Shown one piece after another: positions 15,696-24,259 of a DNA stretch of 64,000 bases (position 1 is its first letter; each line of letters starts with the position of its first letter). The notes below the pieces were generated by a model. It was not told where the DNA came from. It did no database searches and saw nothing but the letters and a program-made list of their open reading frames with translations. Origin of the DNA: Anaerobacillus isosaccharinicus (GTDB taxonomy: Bacteria; Bacillota; Bacilli; Bacillales; Anaerobacillaceae); contig NZ_CP063356.1 of NCBI RefSeq assembly GCF_001866075.3, positions 3,772,164 to 3,836,163 on the forward strand, given 5' to 3'. Position numbers and translations under genes: made by a program.

Positions 15696-17996
15696 TTAGA
15701 TAAATGGCGTTTCGTGCTTAACCTTTAATTTTCTCCAACGACGTTCTACTTCATTCTCGAACTCTTTTAGCATCGGAGCATTTGATTCTTTTAAGATGTG
15801 TTTTGTTTTACCCATCATTTTTAACCATTCAGAAAGTTCAACACGTTTATTTTTCTCTTCAGGATCATACGTAATCGTTGTTTCACCTTGCTCAACTTCA
15901 TAAAGCGGGAAAAAGCAAGAATCAACAGCTGCTTTAATGATGCTTTCGCCAAGGCGATCTTCTGATTTCCAGTTAAGTGGGCAAGCAATTAAAATCTTTC
16001 CGTAAACCATACCAACATTTTGAGCATACCATTGTGCTTTTGCTGCCTTTTTAATAAGGTCTTGTGGATATGCTTCTGTCCCCGTGAAAACGTAAGGAAT
16101 GTTTGTTGCAGCCATAATTTGAGCAGTATCTTTATGGTGGAACGCTTTTCCTTGTTTTGTCTTACCAATTGTCGTCGTACTAGTCATATGTCCAAGTGGA
16201 GTAGAGTAGGACATTTGTGATCCTGTATTCATGTAACCTTCATTATCATATTCAAGAACGATCATTTTGTGGTTACGTAAAGCTGTTCCAATAGCAGAAC
16301 CCATCCCGATATCCATACCACCATCACCAGTAATCATGACAAAGGTGAAATCGTCTGAAATATCAACTTCACCACGACGTTTCATTTCAAAGAACGCTTC
16401 TAAAGTACCTGATAGTGTTGCAGCACCACTTTGGAATAAGTTATGAATAAATGTTTGTTTGTGTGAGCTATGCGGGTAACCAGTAGTTACAACGTACGCA
16501 CAACCTGTTTGCAGCAAGATAACCGCATCGCCTTCAATCCCTTTAAAGAACAGCTCTAAACCAGGGAAGATACCACAGCCAGGACAAGCTCCATGACCAG
16601 ATGCAAACCGTTTTGGTTTCCCAGTTAGGTTACGAAGTGGCGGAATTTTTACTTTTAATTTTTGCGTTTCTTCATCTTGAGTAACAGTAATTAAGCCACT
16701 ATTAAAAGCATCTCCATACATAGGTTCAATAACAGGCATTAATTTATTTTCAGGATTACCAGGTACATGACCGTAATAATCAAATGGTCTTTCCGCGAAA
16801 CCACGTTCTTTTGCATCAATAGCCATTTCAAAAAACTTTTCAGCATCATCGGCAAAAAAGTCTTTACCACCAACACCGAAGCAACGGCTAAGAACGATTG
16901 TCTTGTTGTCCTTATCTTCTTGAAGAGCAGATTTTACTTCGTGAGTTAAGTTTGGTCCGTTTCCACCGTAAGAGTCTGCTCGCTCCCCAACTAGTAGTGA
17001 CTTGACATTTTTTAATGCTTCACGAATTTCTTTAGCAGGGAATGGACGGATAATGTTCGGGCTAATTACACCAGCTTTAATTCCTTGTTTACGAAGCTTA
17101 TCGACAACGTCTTTTGCTGATTCTGCAGCAGAATTGAGAAGGAAAAGAGCAACTTCAGCATCTTCCATACAGTATAGGTCTAATGTTTCATACGTCCGAC
17201 CAGAAATTTCAGCATATTCTTTTTGTAACTCTTCAAAAACTTGCCCAGCACGATAAATTGCCTCGGATTGTTGGAAGTTATTATTGATTAAATCGTCACC
17301 ATTCATATGAGCGCCAATTGTGACAGGTTTATCTTTCACACAAGCTTTAAGATAGTCTTTCGGCATTTCACCAACAAAGCTTTGAACAACTTTGCGATCT
17401 TTAAAATAGTTTACTTTACGTTTTTGGTGTGATGTAAAGAAACCGTCGTAGGCAACAATAACAGGAAGACGAACGTCCTTATGCTCTGCAAGTTTCAAAG
17501 CAATAATATTCATATCATAAACAGCTTGCGGAGTACGAGCTGTTAAAATGACCCAACCTGTGTTTAATGCATAGTAAAGGTCAGAATGATCACCACGAAT
17601 ATCAAGGGGACCACTTACTGCGCGTGTTACTAAATTCATAACCATAGGGAAGCGTAAGCCAGATTGAGCGGGCATTTGTTCTATCATATATAAGAAGCCG
17701 TTTGCACTTGTTGCGTTAAAAACACGAGCACCAGTAGCTGAAGCTCCGAAGCAAATTCCTGCTGAACCATGCTCACCATCAGCGGCAATTAATTCGATAT
17801 CGTGCAAACCTTGTGATTTCATTAAGTCTAAATATTGTGCTACTTCTGTTGATGGCGTGATCGGGAAGTAACCCATTACATGATAGTTTATTTGAGCGGC
17901 AGCCATAGCAGCCATTTCATTTCCACTTTCAAAAGTAGTTGCTTGCTCGTACTTTGTACTATTTGTTTCATTTAATTTATCTTCTAAAATAGTCAT
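15696..17996 (-). CDS. 2-oxoacid:ferredoxin oxidoreductase, fused alpha and beta subunits
   Basis: Catalytic protein for CoA-dependent oxidative decarboxylation of a 2-oxoacid, probably pyruvate or a branched-chain oxoacid, with ferredoxin as acceptor. Residues 1 to about 400 are the alpha (PorA-like) part with YFPITPSTE and GPLDIRGDHSDLY. The C-terminal 300 residues are the TPP-binding beta part with GHGACPGCGIFPG and GDGGMDIGMGSAIGT followed by YDNEGYMNTG. In most archaeal-type enzymes these are separate chains; the 766-residue fusion is notable. The start codon shares a base with the stop of the gamma/delta gene. Its specificity cannot be read directly. Confidence 0.9.
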   Translation of the reverse strand: MTILEDKLNETNSTKYEQATTFESGNEMAAMAAAQINYHVMGYFPITPSTEVAQYLDLMKSQGLHDIELIAADGEHGSAGICFGASATGARVFNATSANGFLYMIEQMPAQSGLRFPMVMNLVTRAVSGPLDIRGDHSDLYYALNTGWVILTARTPQAVYDMNIIALKLAEHKDVRLPVIVAYDGFFTSHQKRKVNYFKDRKVVQSFVGEMPKDYLKACVKDKPVTIGAHMNGDDLINNNFQQSEAIYRAGQVFEELQKEYAEISGRTYETLDLYCMEDAEVALFLLNSAAESAKDVVDKLRKQGIKAGVISPNIIRPFPAKEIREALKNVKSLLVGERADSYGGNGPNLTHEVKSALQEDKDNKTIVLSRCFGVGGKDFFADDAEKFFEMAIDAKERGFAERPFDYYGHVPGNPENKLMPVIEPMYGDAFNSGLITVTQDEETQKLKVKIPPLRNLTGKPKRFASGHGACPGCGIFPGLELFFKGIEGDAVILLQTGCAYVVTTGYPHSSHKQTFIHNLFQSGAATLSGTLEAFFEMKRRGEVDISDDFTFVMITGDGGMDIGMGSAIGTALRNHKMIVLEYDNEGYMNTGSQMSYSTPLGHMTSTTTIGKTKQGKAFHHKDTAQIMAATNIPYVFTGTEAYPQDLIKKAAKAQWYAQNVGMVYGKILIACPLNWKSEDRLGESIIKAAVDSCFFPLYEVEQGETTITYDPEEKNKRVELSEWLKMMGKTKHILKESNAPMLKEFENEVERRWRKLKVKHETPFI

Positions 17997-19009
17997 TATA
18001 AATTCCCCCCTGCAACATATGGAAATTGTTGTGCGACGCGATTTGCTTCAGCATATCCAACTTTTTCGGCCATATCAGCTAAAGCATCTGTAGGACAGGC
18101 GTCTACACACTTAAGACAGCCTTTGCAATATTGATAGTCTATTCCTGAAAGAAACATTTGCATACGGCCACGCTTATCTGCCCCTTCTTCCCAAACGAAG
18201 CAATAATCAGGACAAACCGTATCACAGGCAGCACAGTTAATACATTTCTCTTGTTCAAATGCCGGTAAAAATCCTTGGCGAGAACCACTTAAATCTTTAA
18301 GAATACTGTTTGCTTGGGCGATCATAACGCCACCAAGCTCCTGTGTTAGATAGCCAAGTAGAGGTTCTGGTCTAGAAAACGCTTTTCCTTGCGCATTTTC
18401 AGGTAATTCATATGTTTTAAAAGTTACTTCATTGTAACCCCGGTCAAATGTGCGAATATTTGGTTCTACAAAATGAGGGTATTTCTTTTCAAATGTTTTA
18501 CGAATAACATTGCGCATTTCTTCTGGGTCTAAAAAGTCTAAAATACGGTACATCGCACCTAGCATCGCTGTATTTACTTTTGTCTTTTCTTCAACAGCAA
18601 TTTTCATAGCATCAACAATGGCTAACCTACCATAATCAAGTTTAAGATCTTGTCTTACAGAATCGAATTCTCTTGTACTATTAACTAAAACAATACCATC
18701 AGCAGGTAAACCGCTTACAACATTTACTGTTTTATAAAGAGCTTCATGAAAAACAGCGATAACATGTGGCTGTTCAATTGGACTGTGATCACGTATTTCA
18801 ACATCAGCATCACAATATCTAACGAACGCTTTAACTGGAGACCCCTTTTTTTCAGAGCCATATGAAGAAAAGTTAGAGCCGTTTAAGCCTAATCCTAAAA
18901 CTCCAGCTTCAGCTAACATTTTTCCAGCTAGGTTGGCCCCTAAGCCCCCAATTGATTCTAGGCGTATCTCAAAGAAGCCTAATTCATTCTTTTTTGGTAA
19001 AATAGACAT
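17996..19009 (-). CDS. 2-oxoacid:ferredoxin oxidoreductase, gamma subunit with two 4Fe-4S clusters
   Basis: Electron-transfer partner of the fused alpha/beta protein. ATG 19009 (MSILPKKNELG) is chosen because AGAGGGGGA precedes it; the longer frame from 19060 would overlap the predicted transcription start. The N-terminal two thirds is the gamma domain (IRLESIGGLGANLAGKMLAEA); the C-terminus is a bacterial ferredoxin domain with CINCAACDTVCPDYC and CKGCLKCVDACPTDA, giving two 4Fe-4S clusters. So gamma and delta are fused, and the enzyme has only two chains. First gene of a two-gene operon under an Fnr-type promoter. Confidence 0.9.
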   Translation of the reverse strand: MSILPKKNELGFFEIRLESIGGLGANLAGKMLAEAGVLGLGLNGSNFSSYGSEKKGSPVKAFVRYCDADVEIRDHSPIEQPHVIAVFHEALYKTVNVVSGLPADGIVLVNSTREFDSVRQDLKLDYGRLAIVDAMKIAVEEKTKVNTAMLGAMYRILDFLDPEEMRNVIRKTFEKKYPHFVEPNIRTFDRGYNEVTFKTYELPENAQGKAFSRPEPLLGYLTQELGGVMIAQANSILKDLSGSRQGFLPAFEQEKCINCAACDTVCPDYCFVWEEGADKRGRMQMFLSGIDYQYCKGCLKCVDACPTDALADMAEKVGYAEANRVAQQFPYVAGGNL

Positions 19010-19058
19010 GTTAAATAATCCCCCTCTAAAAAAATTGACAATACTCCCACCTATTGTC

Positions 19059-19064
19059 ATTATA
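19059..19064 (-). promoter_or_regulatory. -10 box of the oxidoreductase operon
   Basis: Perfect TATAAT on the minus strand, centred 32 bp from the Fnr box; predicted transcription start near 19052. Confidence 0.7.
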
Positions 19065-19085
19065 AAATAAAAGGTATAAATTTGG

Positions 19086-19101
19086 TGTGATTAATGTCAC
19101 A
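19086..19101 (-). promoter_or_regulatory. Perfect Fnr box
   Basis: TGTGA-N6-TCACA, a full match to the Fnr consensus. Its distance to the TATAAT places it at about -41.5, the class II activator position. This predicts induction of the oxidoreductase under oxygen limitation. Confidence 0.8.
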
Positions 19102-19289
19102 CTTTATTGAATTTTTTAAAATATTTTATTAGTACACCTAAAGTTATTGTGACAAAACCCTTTACAAATAAAGGTTTTTAGCTCTTTTTTAATATAATAC
19201 AGATTTACATTTGTTATACAACAGTTGGTTTTAGGTAGGTAAGGATACCTGTACTAATAAGTATAAAAATACAAAAAAGAGGTGCTTTC

Positions 19290-19931
19290 ATGCAAGAATT
19301 GCGAATATTAATTGAAGCAGAACAATATGTTAAGTCGATTTTAGAAGATGATAGTAGTGGTCACGACTGGTGGCATATTCATAGAGTAAGGAGTTTAGCT
19401 AGAAAAATAGCCGCAAATGAAGGCGCTAACATTTTTATTTGTGAATTAACAGCCCTTCTTCATGATTTAGCCGATGAGAAACTAATTGGTGACGAGGAAA
19501 AAGGTTTAAATAGTATTCATGACTGGTTAGAGAGAAATGAGGTAAATGAAAACGATATCCAACACATTCTTTCTATTATTAGAACGATGTCTTTCAAAGG
19601 TGGGAACAACGTCGCAGTTGAAACACTGGAGGCAAAGGTTGTACAAGATGCAGACAGGTTAGATGCCTTAGGGGCAATTGGAATTGGGAGAACATTTGCT
19701 TATGCTGGTGCCAAAGGACAATTAATGTATGATCCAAGTATTCCTGTGAGAGATGAAATGACGAAAGAGGAGTACCGAAAAGGTGAAAGTACCGCAATCA
19801 ATCACTTTTATGAAAAATTATTAAAATTAAAAGATTTAATGAACACTGACTATGGAAGAGTGCTAGCTGAAGAGAGACATCAGTACTTGGAGGAGTTCTT
19901 ACAAAGGTTTTTAGACGAGTGGAATGGTTAA
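19290..19931 (+). CDS. HD-domain phosphohydrolase, YpgQ/YedJ-like
   Basis: A 213-residue metal-dependent hydrolase. The HD motif is spread as HDWWHIHRV (about residues 28-36), LLHDLADEKL and the downstream aspartate in QDADRLDALGAIGIGRTF, as in the YpgQ/YedJ group; B. subtilis YpgQ is described as a dNTP pyrophosphohydrolase of similar size. AAGAGGTG precedes the ATG. The first heptamer of the 19-copy array begins 3 nt after its stop codon, without a separate terminator between. Confidence 0.85.
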   Translation: MQELRILIEAEQYVKSILEDDSSGHDWWHIHRVRSLARKIAANEGANIFICELTALLHDLADEKLIGDEEKGLNSIHDWLERNEVNENDIQHILSIIRTMSFKGGNNVAVETLEAKVVQDADRLDALGAIGIGRTFAYAGAKGQLMYDPSIPVRDEMTKEEYRKGESTAINHFYEKLLKLKDLMNTDYGRVLAEERHQYLEEFLQRFLDEWNG

Positions 19932-19933
19932 GT

Positions 19934-20066
19934 TAGAATGTAGAATGTAGAATGTAGAATGTAGAATGTAGAATGTAGAATGTAGAATGTAGAATGTAGA
20001 ATGTAGAATGTAGAATGTAGAATGTAGAATGTAGAATGTAGAATGTAGAATGTAGAATGTAGAATG
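19934..20066 (+). repeat. Heptanucleotide tandem array, 19 copies of TAGAATG
   Basis: 133 bp of uninterrupted 7-bp repeats without a single mismatch, starting 3 nt after the HD hydrolase stop codon and ending next to the TTGTGA/TCACAA dyad. The minus strand reads as an artificial open frame of repeating HSTFYIL, which I do not regard as a gene. Confidence 0.98.
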
Positions 20067-20068
20067 TA

Positions 20069-20086
20069 TTGTGAGTGTCTTCACAA
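20069..20086. other. TTGTGA-N6-TCACAA dyad closing the heptamer array
   Basis: An 18-bp inverted repeat with 6-bp arms (7 with the flanking A/T). It fits the Fnr consensus and is one base off the Rex consensus TTGTGAA-N4-TTCACAA, yet lies between convergent genes. A related dyad closes the array at 50007. Confidence 0.6.
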
Positions 20087-20125
20087 TATTTAGTTTAAAG
20101 AAAAATTCAAGAGGAGCTAGTAAAG

Positions 20126-20161
20126 AAAGGTTGGACCCTATAAAGGAATCCAGCCTTTTTG
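20126..20161. terminator. Terminator between the HD hydrolase and NlpC/P60 genes
   Basis: AAAGGTTGGA / TCCAGCCTTTTT stem with a T-run on the plus strand; convergent genes flank it. Confidence 0.75.
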
Positions 20162-20164
20162 TCA

Positions 20165-21544
20165 TTAATTTATTCGTTTTGCTCCTAGGTATCTTGATTT
20201 CCAATAATTCATGTTCATATCACTTATTGTCACTCCCGATGATGAACCAGCGTGGAGAAATTGTTGGTTTCCTAGATAAATTCCAGCATGTGATGGGCCT
20301 TTTTTATATGTTTCAAAAAAAACGAGATCACCTACTTGGGGACGATCAACTGAAGTACCGAAACTCCAAATATCAGAAACAGTTCTTGGTATATTTACAC
20401 CTTGTTGTTTGTAAACGTACATCAGAAAACCACTACAGTCAAAGCCGTTAGGAGTTGTTCCTCCCCAGACGTAGCGGGTACCAATAAATCTCTTCGCGTA
20501 TTCAATGATATTATTTGAAGGACCAGTAATCTCTCCACGATTGTCTGAATCAATCGTTTTTGTTGCACTTTGATTGGATGGAGAAGAAGACCTTGATGGC
20601 ATTGGTGCAGATGGAGATGTTTTCAAATGTAAAATGGTTCTTTTCCCTGCAATACCGTCAACAGCTAAATTATTTTGAACTTGATAATTGCGAACAGCTG
20701 CCTCAGTGATTGGTCCAAAGGCACCATCAATCAAATGATTAAAGTAGCCTTTATTTTTCAGTAGAGTCTGTAATTGTTTAACGGCTTGACCTGTGTCGCC
20801 ATTTTCTAACAGATCTACAGAGTTAAGATCATCTTTTGGGGTTTTCGTAACGGTCGAAACAATGTTAGGCGAAGGAATTTCCATATCTTCATTCGCAGCA
20901 AAAACTGTTGCTGACAGGTTGTCGTCCTTTACAACCCCGTTTTTTACCGTAATTGAAACACCTGCTAAGTATTCATAAGTTTGCTCACCAATAATTCCAT
21001 CAATTAGCAGACCATTATCTTTTTGATAAGCTTTAACTGCATCTCGAGTTCTTGTACCGAAAAGGCCATCCTTATCAAAATGATAGTAGCCTGCATTCAA
21101 TAATTTTCTTTGAATTTCTTTTACTGCGTCGCCTTTGTCTCCAATTTTAAATAATTGCCCTTCTTGAATGTTCAATAATATATGGTCTTCAACTTCAATT
21201 TCATCCATATCTTTATTAATAAACAATGCCGCTAATGTTTCGGGTCCTGCAACCCCATCAACGTGAAGCTTTTTTAACTTTTGGAATTGCCGAATGGCTG
21301 CGTGAGTTTTCACTCCGAAAACACCCGATTCTTCTGCTGCGACTTCTAAGTTGTAATCCAACAGTTTATTTTGTATTGAAAAAACTTTAAAGCCAGTATT
21401 CCCAAAACTATAACGTTCACTAGGATCAAAGGTTACATCATTAATTATTATTTTGTTTTCACTTGTTTCAATTGGTAGAGTGCCACTTAGTACAACACTA
21501 GCAGCAATTGATGATAATATAACTTTTTCATTAACTGCATTCAT
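20165..21544 (-). CDS. Peptidoglycan-binding NlpC/P60 endopeptidase
   Basis: Cell-wall hydrolase of 459 residues. The N-terminus (hydrophobic residues 8-23) is a weak export signal or anchor. Three peptidoglycan-binding type 1 repeats follow, recognisable by AIRQFQKLKKLHVDGVAGPET, AVKAYQKDNGLLIDGIIGEQT and AVRNYQVQNNLAVDGIAGKRT-like segments; then a serine-rich linker and a C-terminal NlpC/P60 domain with catalytic Cys in NGFDCSGF and His in PSHAGIYLG, plus FLHAG for the third residue. It should cut D-gamma-glutamyl-meso-diaminopimelate links in peptide stems. Monocistronic; AAGGAGGTAA precedes the start. Confidence 0.9.
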   Translation of the reverse strand: MNAVNEKVILSSIAASVVLSGTLPIETSENKIIINDVTFDPSERYSFGNTGFKVFSIQNKLLDYNLEVAAEESGVFGVKTHAAIRQFQKLKKLHVDGVAGPETLAALFINKDMDEIEVEDHILLNIQEGQLFKIGDKGDAVKEIQRKLLNAGYYHFDKDGLFGTRTRDAVKAYQKDNGLLIDGIIGEQTYEYLAGVSITVKNGVVKDDNLSATVFAANEDMEIPSPNIVSTVTKTPKDDLNSVDLLENGDTGQAVKQLQTLLKNKGYFNHLIDGAFGPITEAAVRNYQVQNNLAVDGIAGKRTILHLKTSPSAPMPSRSSSPSNQSATKTIDSDNRGEITGPSNNIIEYAKRFIGTRYVWGGTTPNGFDCSGFLMYVYKQQGVNIPRTVSDIWSFGTSVDRPQVGDLVFFETYKKGPSHAGIYLGNQQFLHAGSSSGVTISDMNMNYWKSRYLGAKRIN

Positions 21545-21676
21545 GAAACCATTACCTCCTTGCTTAGTAGTTAAAATTAAAATGATTTAGAGGCAAAAAA
21601 ATAGCGATAGCTTAAAACATTTTATGCAAAATAAGGTAAAATAGAACAAGAGTAGATAAGGGGAGGAAATGACGTG

Positions 21677-22540
21677 ATGCAAACTGAAGAAAACCTCAAT
21701 TGTCCGAATGAATATCTATCTTTCTATGGAATAGATCAAAGCCTGCTTTCAAACTATAAACGAAAAAAGATAGACAATAAAACGATGATGCAAATTTTCG
21801 AGCCGGCGATGACAACAAAAACCGTGCTTCTTATCCACGGATATTTTGACCATACTGGCTCTTTAAAAAATGTGATTAATCACTTTTTATCTTTAGATTA
21901 TCGAGTGGTAGGATATGATCTAGAAGGGCATGGGTTATCTAATGGAAGTAGAGGGGAAATTCATGATTTTGATGACTATGTTCAAGTTTTTCGAAAAGTG
22001 ATTGCCTTTTGCGAGGAAAGTGATTTTTTTCCAAATATAATTATTGCACATAGTACAGGTGCAGCAATCTGCACACAATATATATTGCAGTACCGAGGTC
22101 GATTCGAAAAAGTCATTTATTTAGCGCCTTTAGTGAGATCAGCTAATTGGCTTTATATTTTAGCATCTTCAAAAGTAGTTCCTTATTTTAAACAGAAGCT
22201 TACCAGAAAGTTTGCCAAAAATTCAGGAGACACAAATTATTTGGCTTTTGCTAAAAATGACCCACTGCAGTGTAGGTATATTTCAATTCCTTGGGTTTTG
22301 GCAATGATTAATTGGAACAAAAAAGTAGAAGCGCACTTGCCTTCTACTCAAGAAAATTATATCATTCAAGGAACATTGGATGAAACTGTCGACTGGAAGT
22401 ATAATGTTTCTTTTTTAAGAAAAAAATTTCCCTTCGCTCAAATCGCCTTAGTAAATGAAGGAAGACATCAAATTATCAATGACAGCCCACGAATTAAAAA
22501 GATTGTATTTGACCTTATAGAGAAGTACCGACGACTTTAA
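21677..22540 (+). CDS. Alpha/beta hydrolase, monoacylglycerol-lipase-like
   Basis: A 287-residue soluble serine hydrolase. The oxyanion segment LLIHGYFDHTG, the GHGLSNGSRGEIHDFDDYV stretch typical of lysophospholipase/monoglyceride lipases, the nucleophile Ser in IAHSTGAA, Asp in GTLDETVDW and His in EGRHQIIND complete the triad. ATG 21677 is chosen over the overlapping GTG at 21674 for its spacing from GGGGAGG. Its 3' end overlaps the convergent MFS gene by 26 bp, so the two transcripts would be antisense at their ends. Confidence 0.87.
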   Translation: MQTEENLNCPNEYLSFYGIDQSLLSNYKRKKIDNKTMMQIFEPAMTTKTVLLIHGYFDHTGSLKNVINHFLSLDYRVVGYDLEGHGLSNGSRGEIHDFDDYVQVFRKVIAFCEESDFFPNIIIAHSTGAAICTQYILQYRGRFEKVIYLAPLVRSANWLYILASSKVVPYFKQKLTRKFAKNSGDTNYLAFAKNDPLQCRYISIPWVLAMINWNKKVEAHLPSTQENYIIQGTLDETVDWKYNVSFLRKKFPFAQIALVNEGRHQIINDSPRIKKIVFDLIEKYRRL

Positions 22541-23663
22541 TTCGCCACTGTACAATTAGGGCGAGGCAAAGCATGATGAACGCACCAATGAATAAACCTT
22601 GATTTGGTGGTGTATTTAGAGCCCCTACTATAAATGACCCTACAACCACACCTAAAGAAAAGAATGCGTAAAATAAACCAAAAGCTCTGCCTCGCTCATG
22701 CTTATTAGAATGGTCGATGACTAAAGCGGTAACAGAAGGGAAAATGCAAGCAAAGCCAATCCCATAAAAAAACATTGCGATAAATAAAATGAAAATGAGT
22801 TCGAATAAACTAAGGATTACTAACGATCCTGTAACAAAAAGCATCCCAACGATAACCATTTTCTCACGTTTAACTTGATCAAAAATTTGATTGGTTGGTA
22901 ATACAAAAAATAAAATTGCCACAATGCCGAAGCTACTCATTAGTATTCCAGAAAAAGCAATGCTTTGGCCTGATGCTGCTATTTTTAGAGGTAGCATATA
23001 AGCTAGAATTCCTAGTGTTAACATAAGTGAAAAAGCACCAATATAGGCATTAATGAGCGGAGGCAAACGAAGTAGCTTCAGTGTTGCCTCGGTATCAAAC
23101 TTAGTTTTTTCGGTTTGTTTTGTTGAAAAATTTTCATTTAATATAATCATCACAAATACCGCAGTGACTAAAAATAAGGCACTAATTATGTAAAAGACCC
23201 AATCAATTCCTAACGTCCTCGTGATAATTGCTCCAAATGCAGGCCCGATAATAGCGGAAATCCCGACGCAAGCTCCTGAAAAAGCCATTGTCTTGCCCCT
23301 TGTTGACGTACGGGAATGATCTCCTAAAAAGGCAAACGCAGCAGGGACGAGTAACCCTCCACCAATTCCGTGTAAAAAACGAACAAGGAGTAACTGTTGT
23401 GGTGTTGTAACAAAGGCGTAACCTATGAGACAAATACTTACGAAAAACAAGCCGATCACAAGGATTTTTTTCCTGCCGAATTTATCAATCCATTGGCCAG
23501 CAATGATGTTTCCACCCATATTTGCAAGAGAATACATTCCTACAATTAAACCAATTAGTAAACTAGTCGCGCCTAAACTTTGGGCAAAAGGTGCGATGAT
23601 TGGCAATTGAGAGAATGTATCTAAAAATGCAATAACTATAATGATATAAAGAAAATATACCAC
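22515..23663 (-). CDS. Major facilitator superfamily transporter
   Basis: A 382-residue protein with about 12 membrane spans, close to the minimum for drug/H+ antiporter-type MFS proteins. The loop 2-3 signature is GQWIDKFGRKKIL, and the fourth-to-fifth helix region has RFLHGIGGGLLVPAAFAFLGD. The substrate is unknown; multidrug or sugar efflux is usual for this group. A -10 TATAAT overlapped by a perfect palindrome lies upstream, hinting at a dedicated regulator not in this window. Its 3' end overlaps the convergent lipase gene. Confidence 0.87.
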   Translation of the reverse strand: MVYFLYIIIVIAFLDTFSQLPIIAPFAQSLGATSLLIGLIVGMYSLANMGGNIIAGQWIDKFGRKKILVIGLFFVSICLIGYAFVTTPQQLLLVRFLHGIGGGLLVPAAFAFLGDHSRTSTRGKTMAFSGACVGISAIIGPAFGAIITRTLGIDWVFYIISALFLVTAVFVMIILNENFSTKQTEKTKFDTEATLKLLRLPPLINAYIGAFSLMLTLGILAYMLPLKIAASGQSIAFSGILMSSFGIVAILFFVLPTNQIFDQVKREKMVIVGMLFVTGSLVILSLFELIFILFIAMFFYGIGFACIFPSVTALVIDHSNKHERGRAFGLFYAFFSLGVVVGSFIVGALNTPPNQGLFIGAFIMLCLALIVQWRIKVVGTSL

Positions 23664-23703
23664 GATCTATCCTCCTTGAAATAACGTCCTACTAATACAA
23701 TAT

Positions 23704-23716
23704 ATGTATTATACAT
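23704..23716 (-). promoter_or_regulatory. Palindrome over the MFS gene -10 box
   Basis: ATGTAT-T-ATACAT, perfect 6-1-6 symmetry, containing TATAAT on the minus strand 45 nt before the MFS start codon. Operator-like; the binding protein is unknown. Confidence 0.4.
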
Positions 23717-23944
23717 TACCTCAGTCTAATTGCGATAATTTTAACCCGAAAGATTTCAAAATAAATAATTCGCATACTAGTTGAATACTTCCTCGCTAAC
23801 TAGCATTTTTTAAGGCGATCAGTGTACTGAGTCACCAAACATACAATGTGTGTTTTTTTTTGTTAAAAAACCAATTTTTAAGCTAATTTTGCATGTTTCT
23901 TCAATAATTACTAAAGCTAAGGGAAGAAGTAAGGGGGGATTTAA

Positions 23945-24208
23945 TTGGGAAGCATTCCAATAGAACAAGCTATGGTAGCAATCCAACAAGCGAAATTAGC
24001 AATGCAGCAAGGATTAAAATTCGCGGATGAAGAACAATATGCGCTAGTAGAAAAACAACTGCAACAAGCTAGACAAGTAATTAGTGTTGCAAAGCAAAAA
24101 GCTAGCGCAAATGAAGAGCAACTGCTAGAACAAGCAAACGTTACAATAGTGAACACATTGGAAGAACTACACGAGAGAAAGCGAACACCGAATTTACAAA
24201 ATGGATAG
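23945..24208 (+). CDS. Small helical protein, unknown
   Basis: An 87-residue protein starting at TTG 23945 behind AAGGGGGG. Its glutamine- and alanine-rich composition with regular heptad spacing (AMVAIQQAKLAMQQ, VEKQLQQARQVISVAKQK) predicts an all-helical coiled protein. It loosely resembles the DUF2564-like protein at 53401 in length and pattern but has no shared motif I can name. It is followed 50 nt later by the truncated cell-wall hydrolase gene and could be co-transcribed with it. Confidence 0.6.
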   Translation: MGSIPIEQAMVAIQQAKLAMQQGLKFADEEQYALVEKQLQQARQVISVAKQKASANEEQLLEQANVTIVNTLEELHERKRTPNLQNG

Positions 24209-24259
24209 TCAGTCACTTTTGCAATTTGCAGCAAGAAATACATAAAGGAGATGATTGGA

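Noticed and set aside
19934-20066. CRISPR array
   Set aside because: The repeat is 7 bp without spacers and no cas gene is near.
19911-20204. 97-codon minus-strand frame with repeating HSTFYIL
   Set aside because: It is only the translation of the TAGAATG array, whose 7-bp period avoids stops; no ribosome site.
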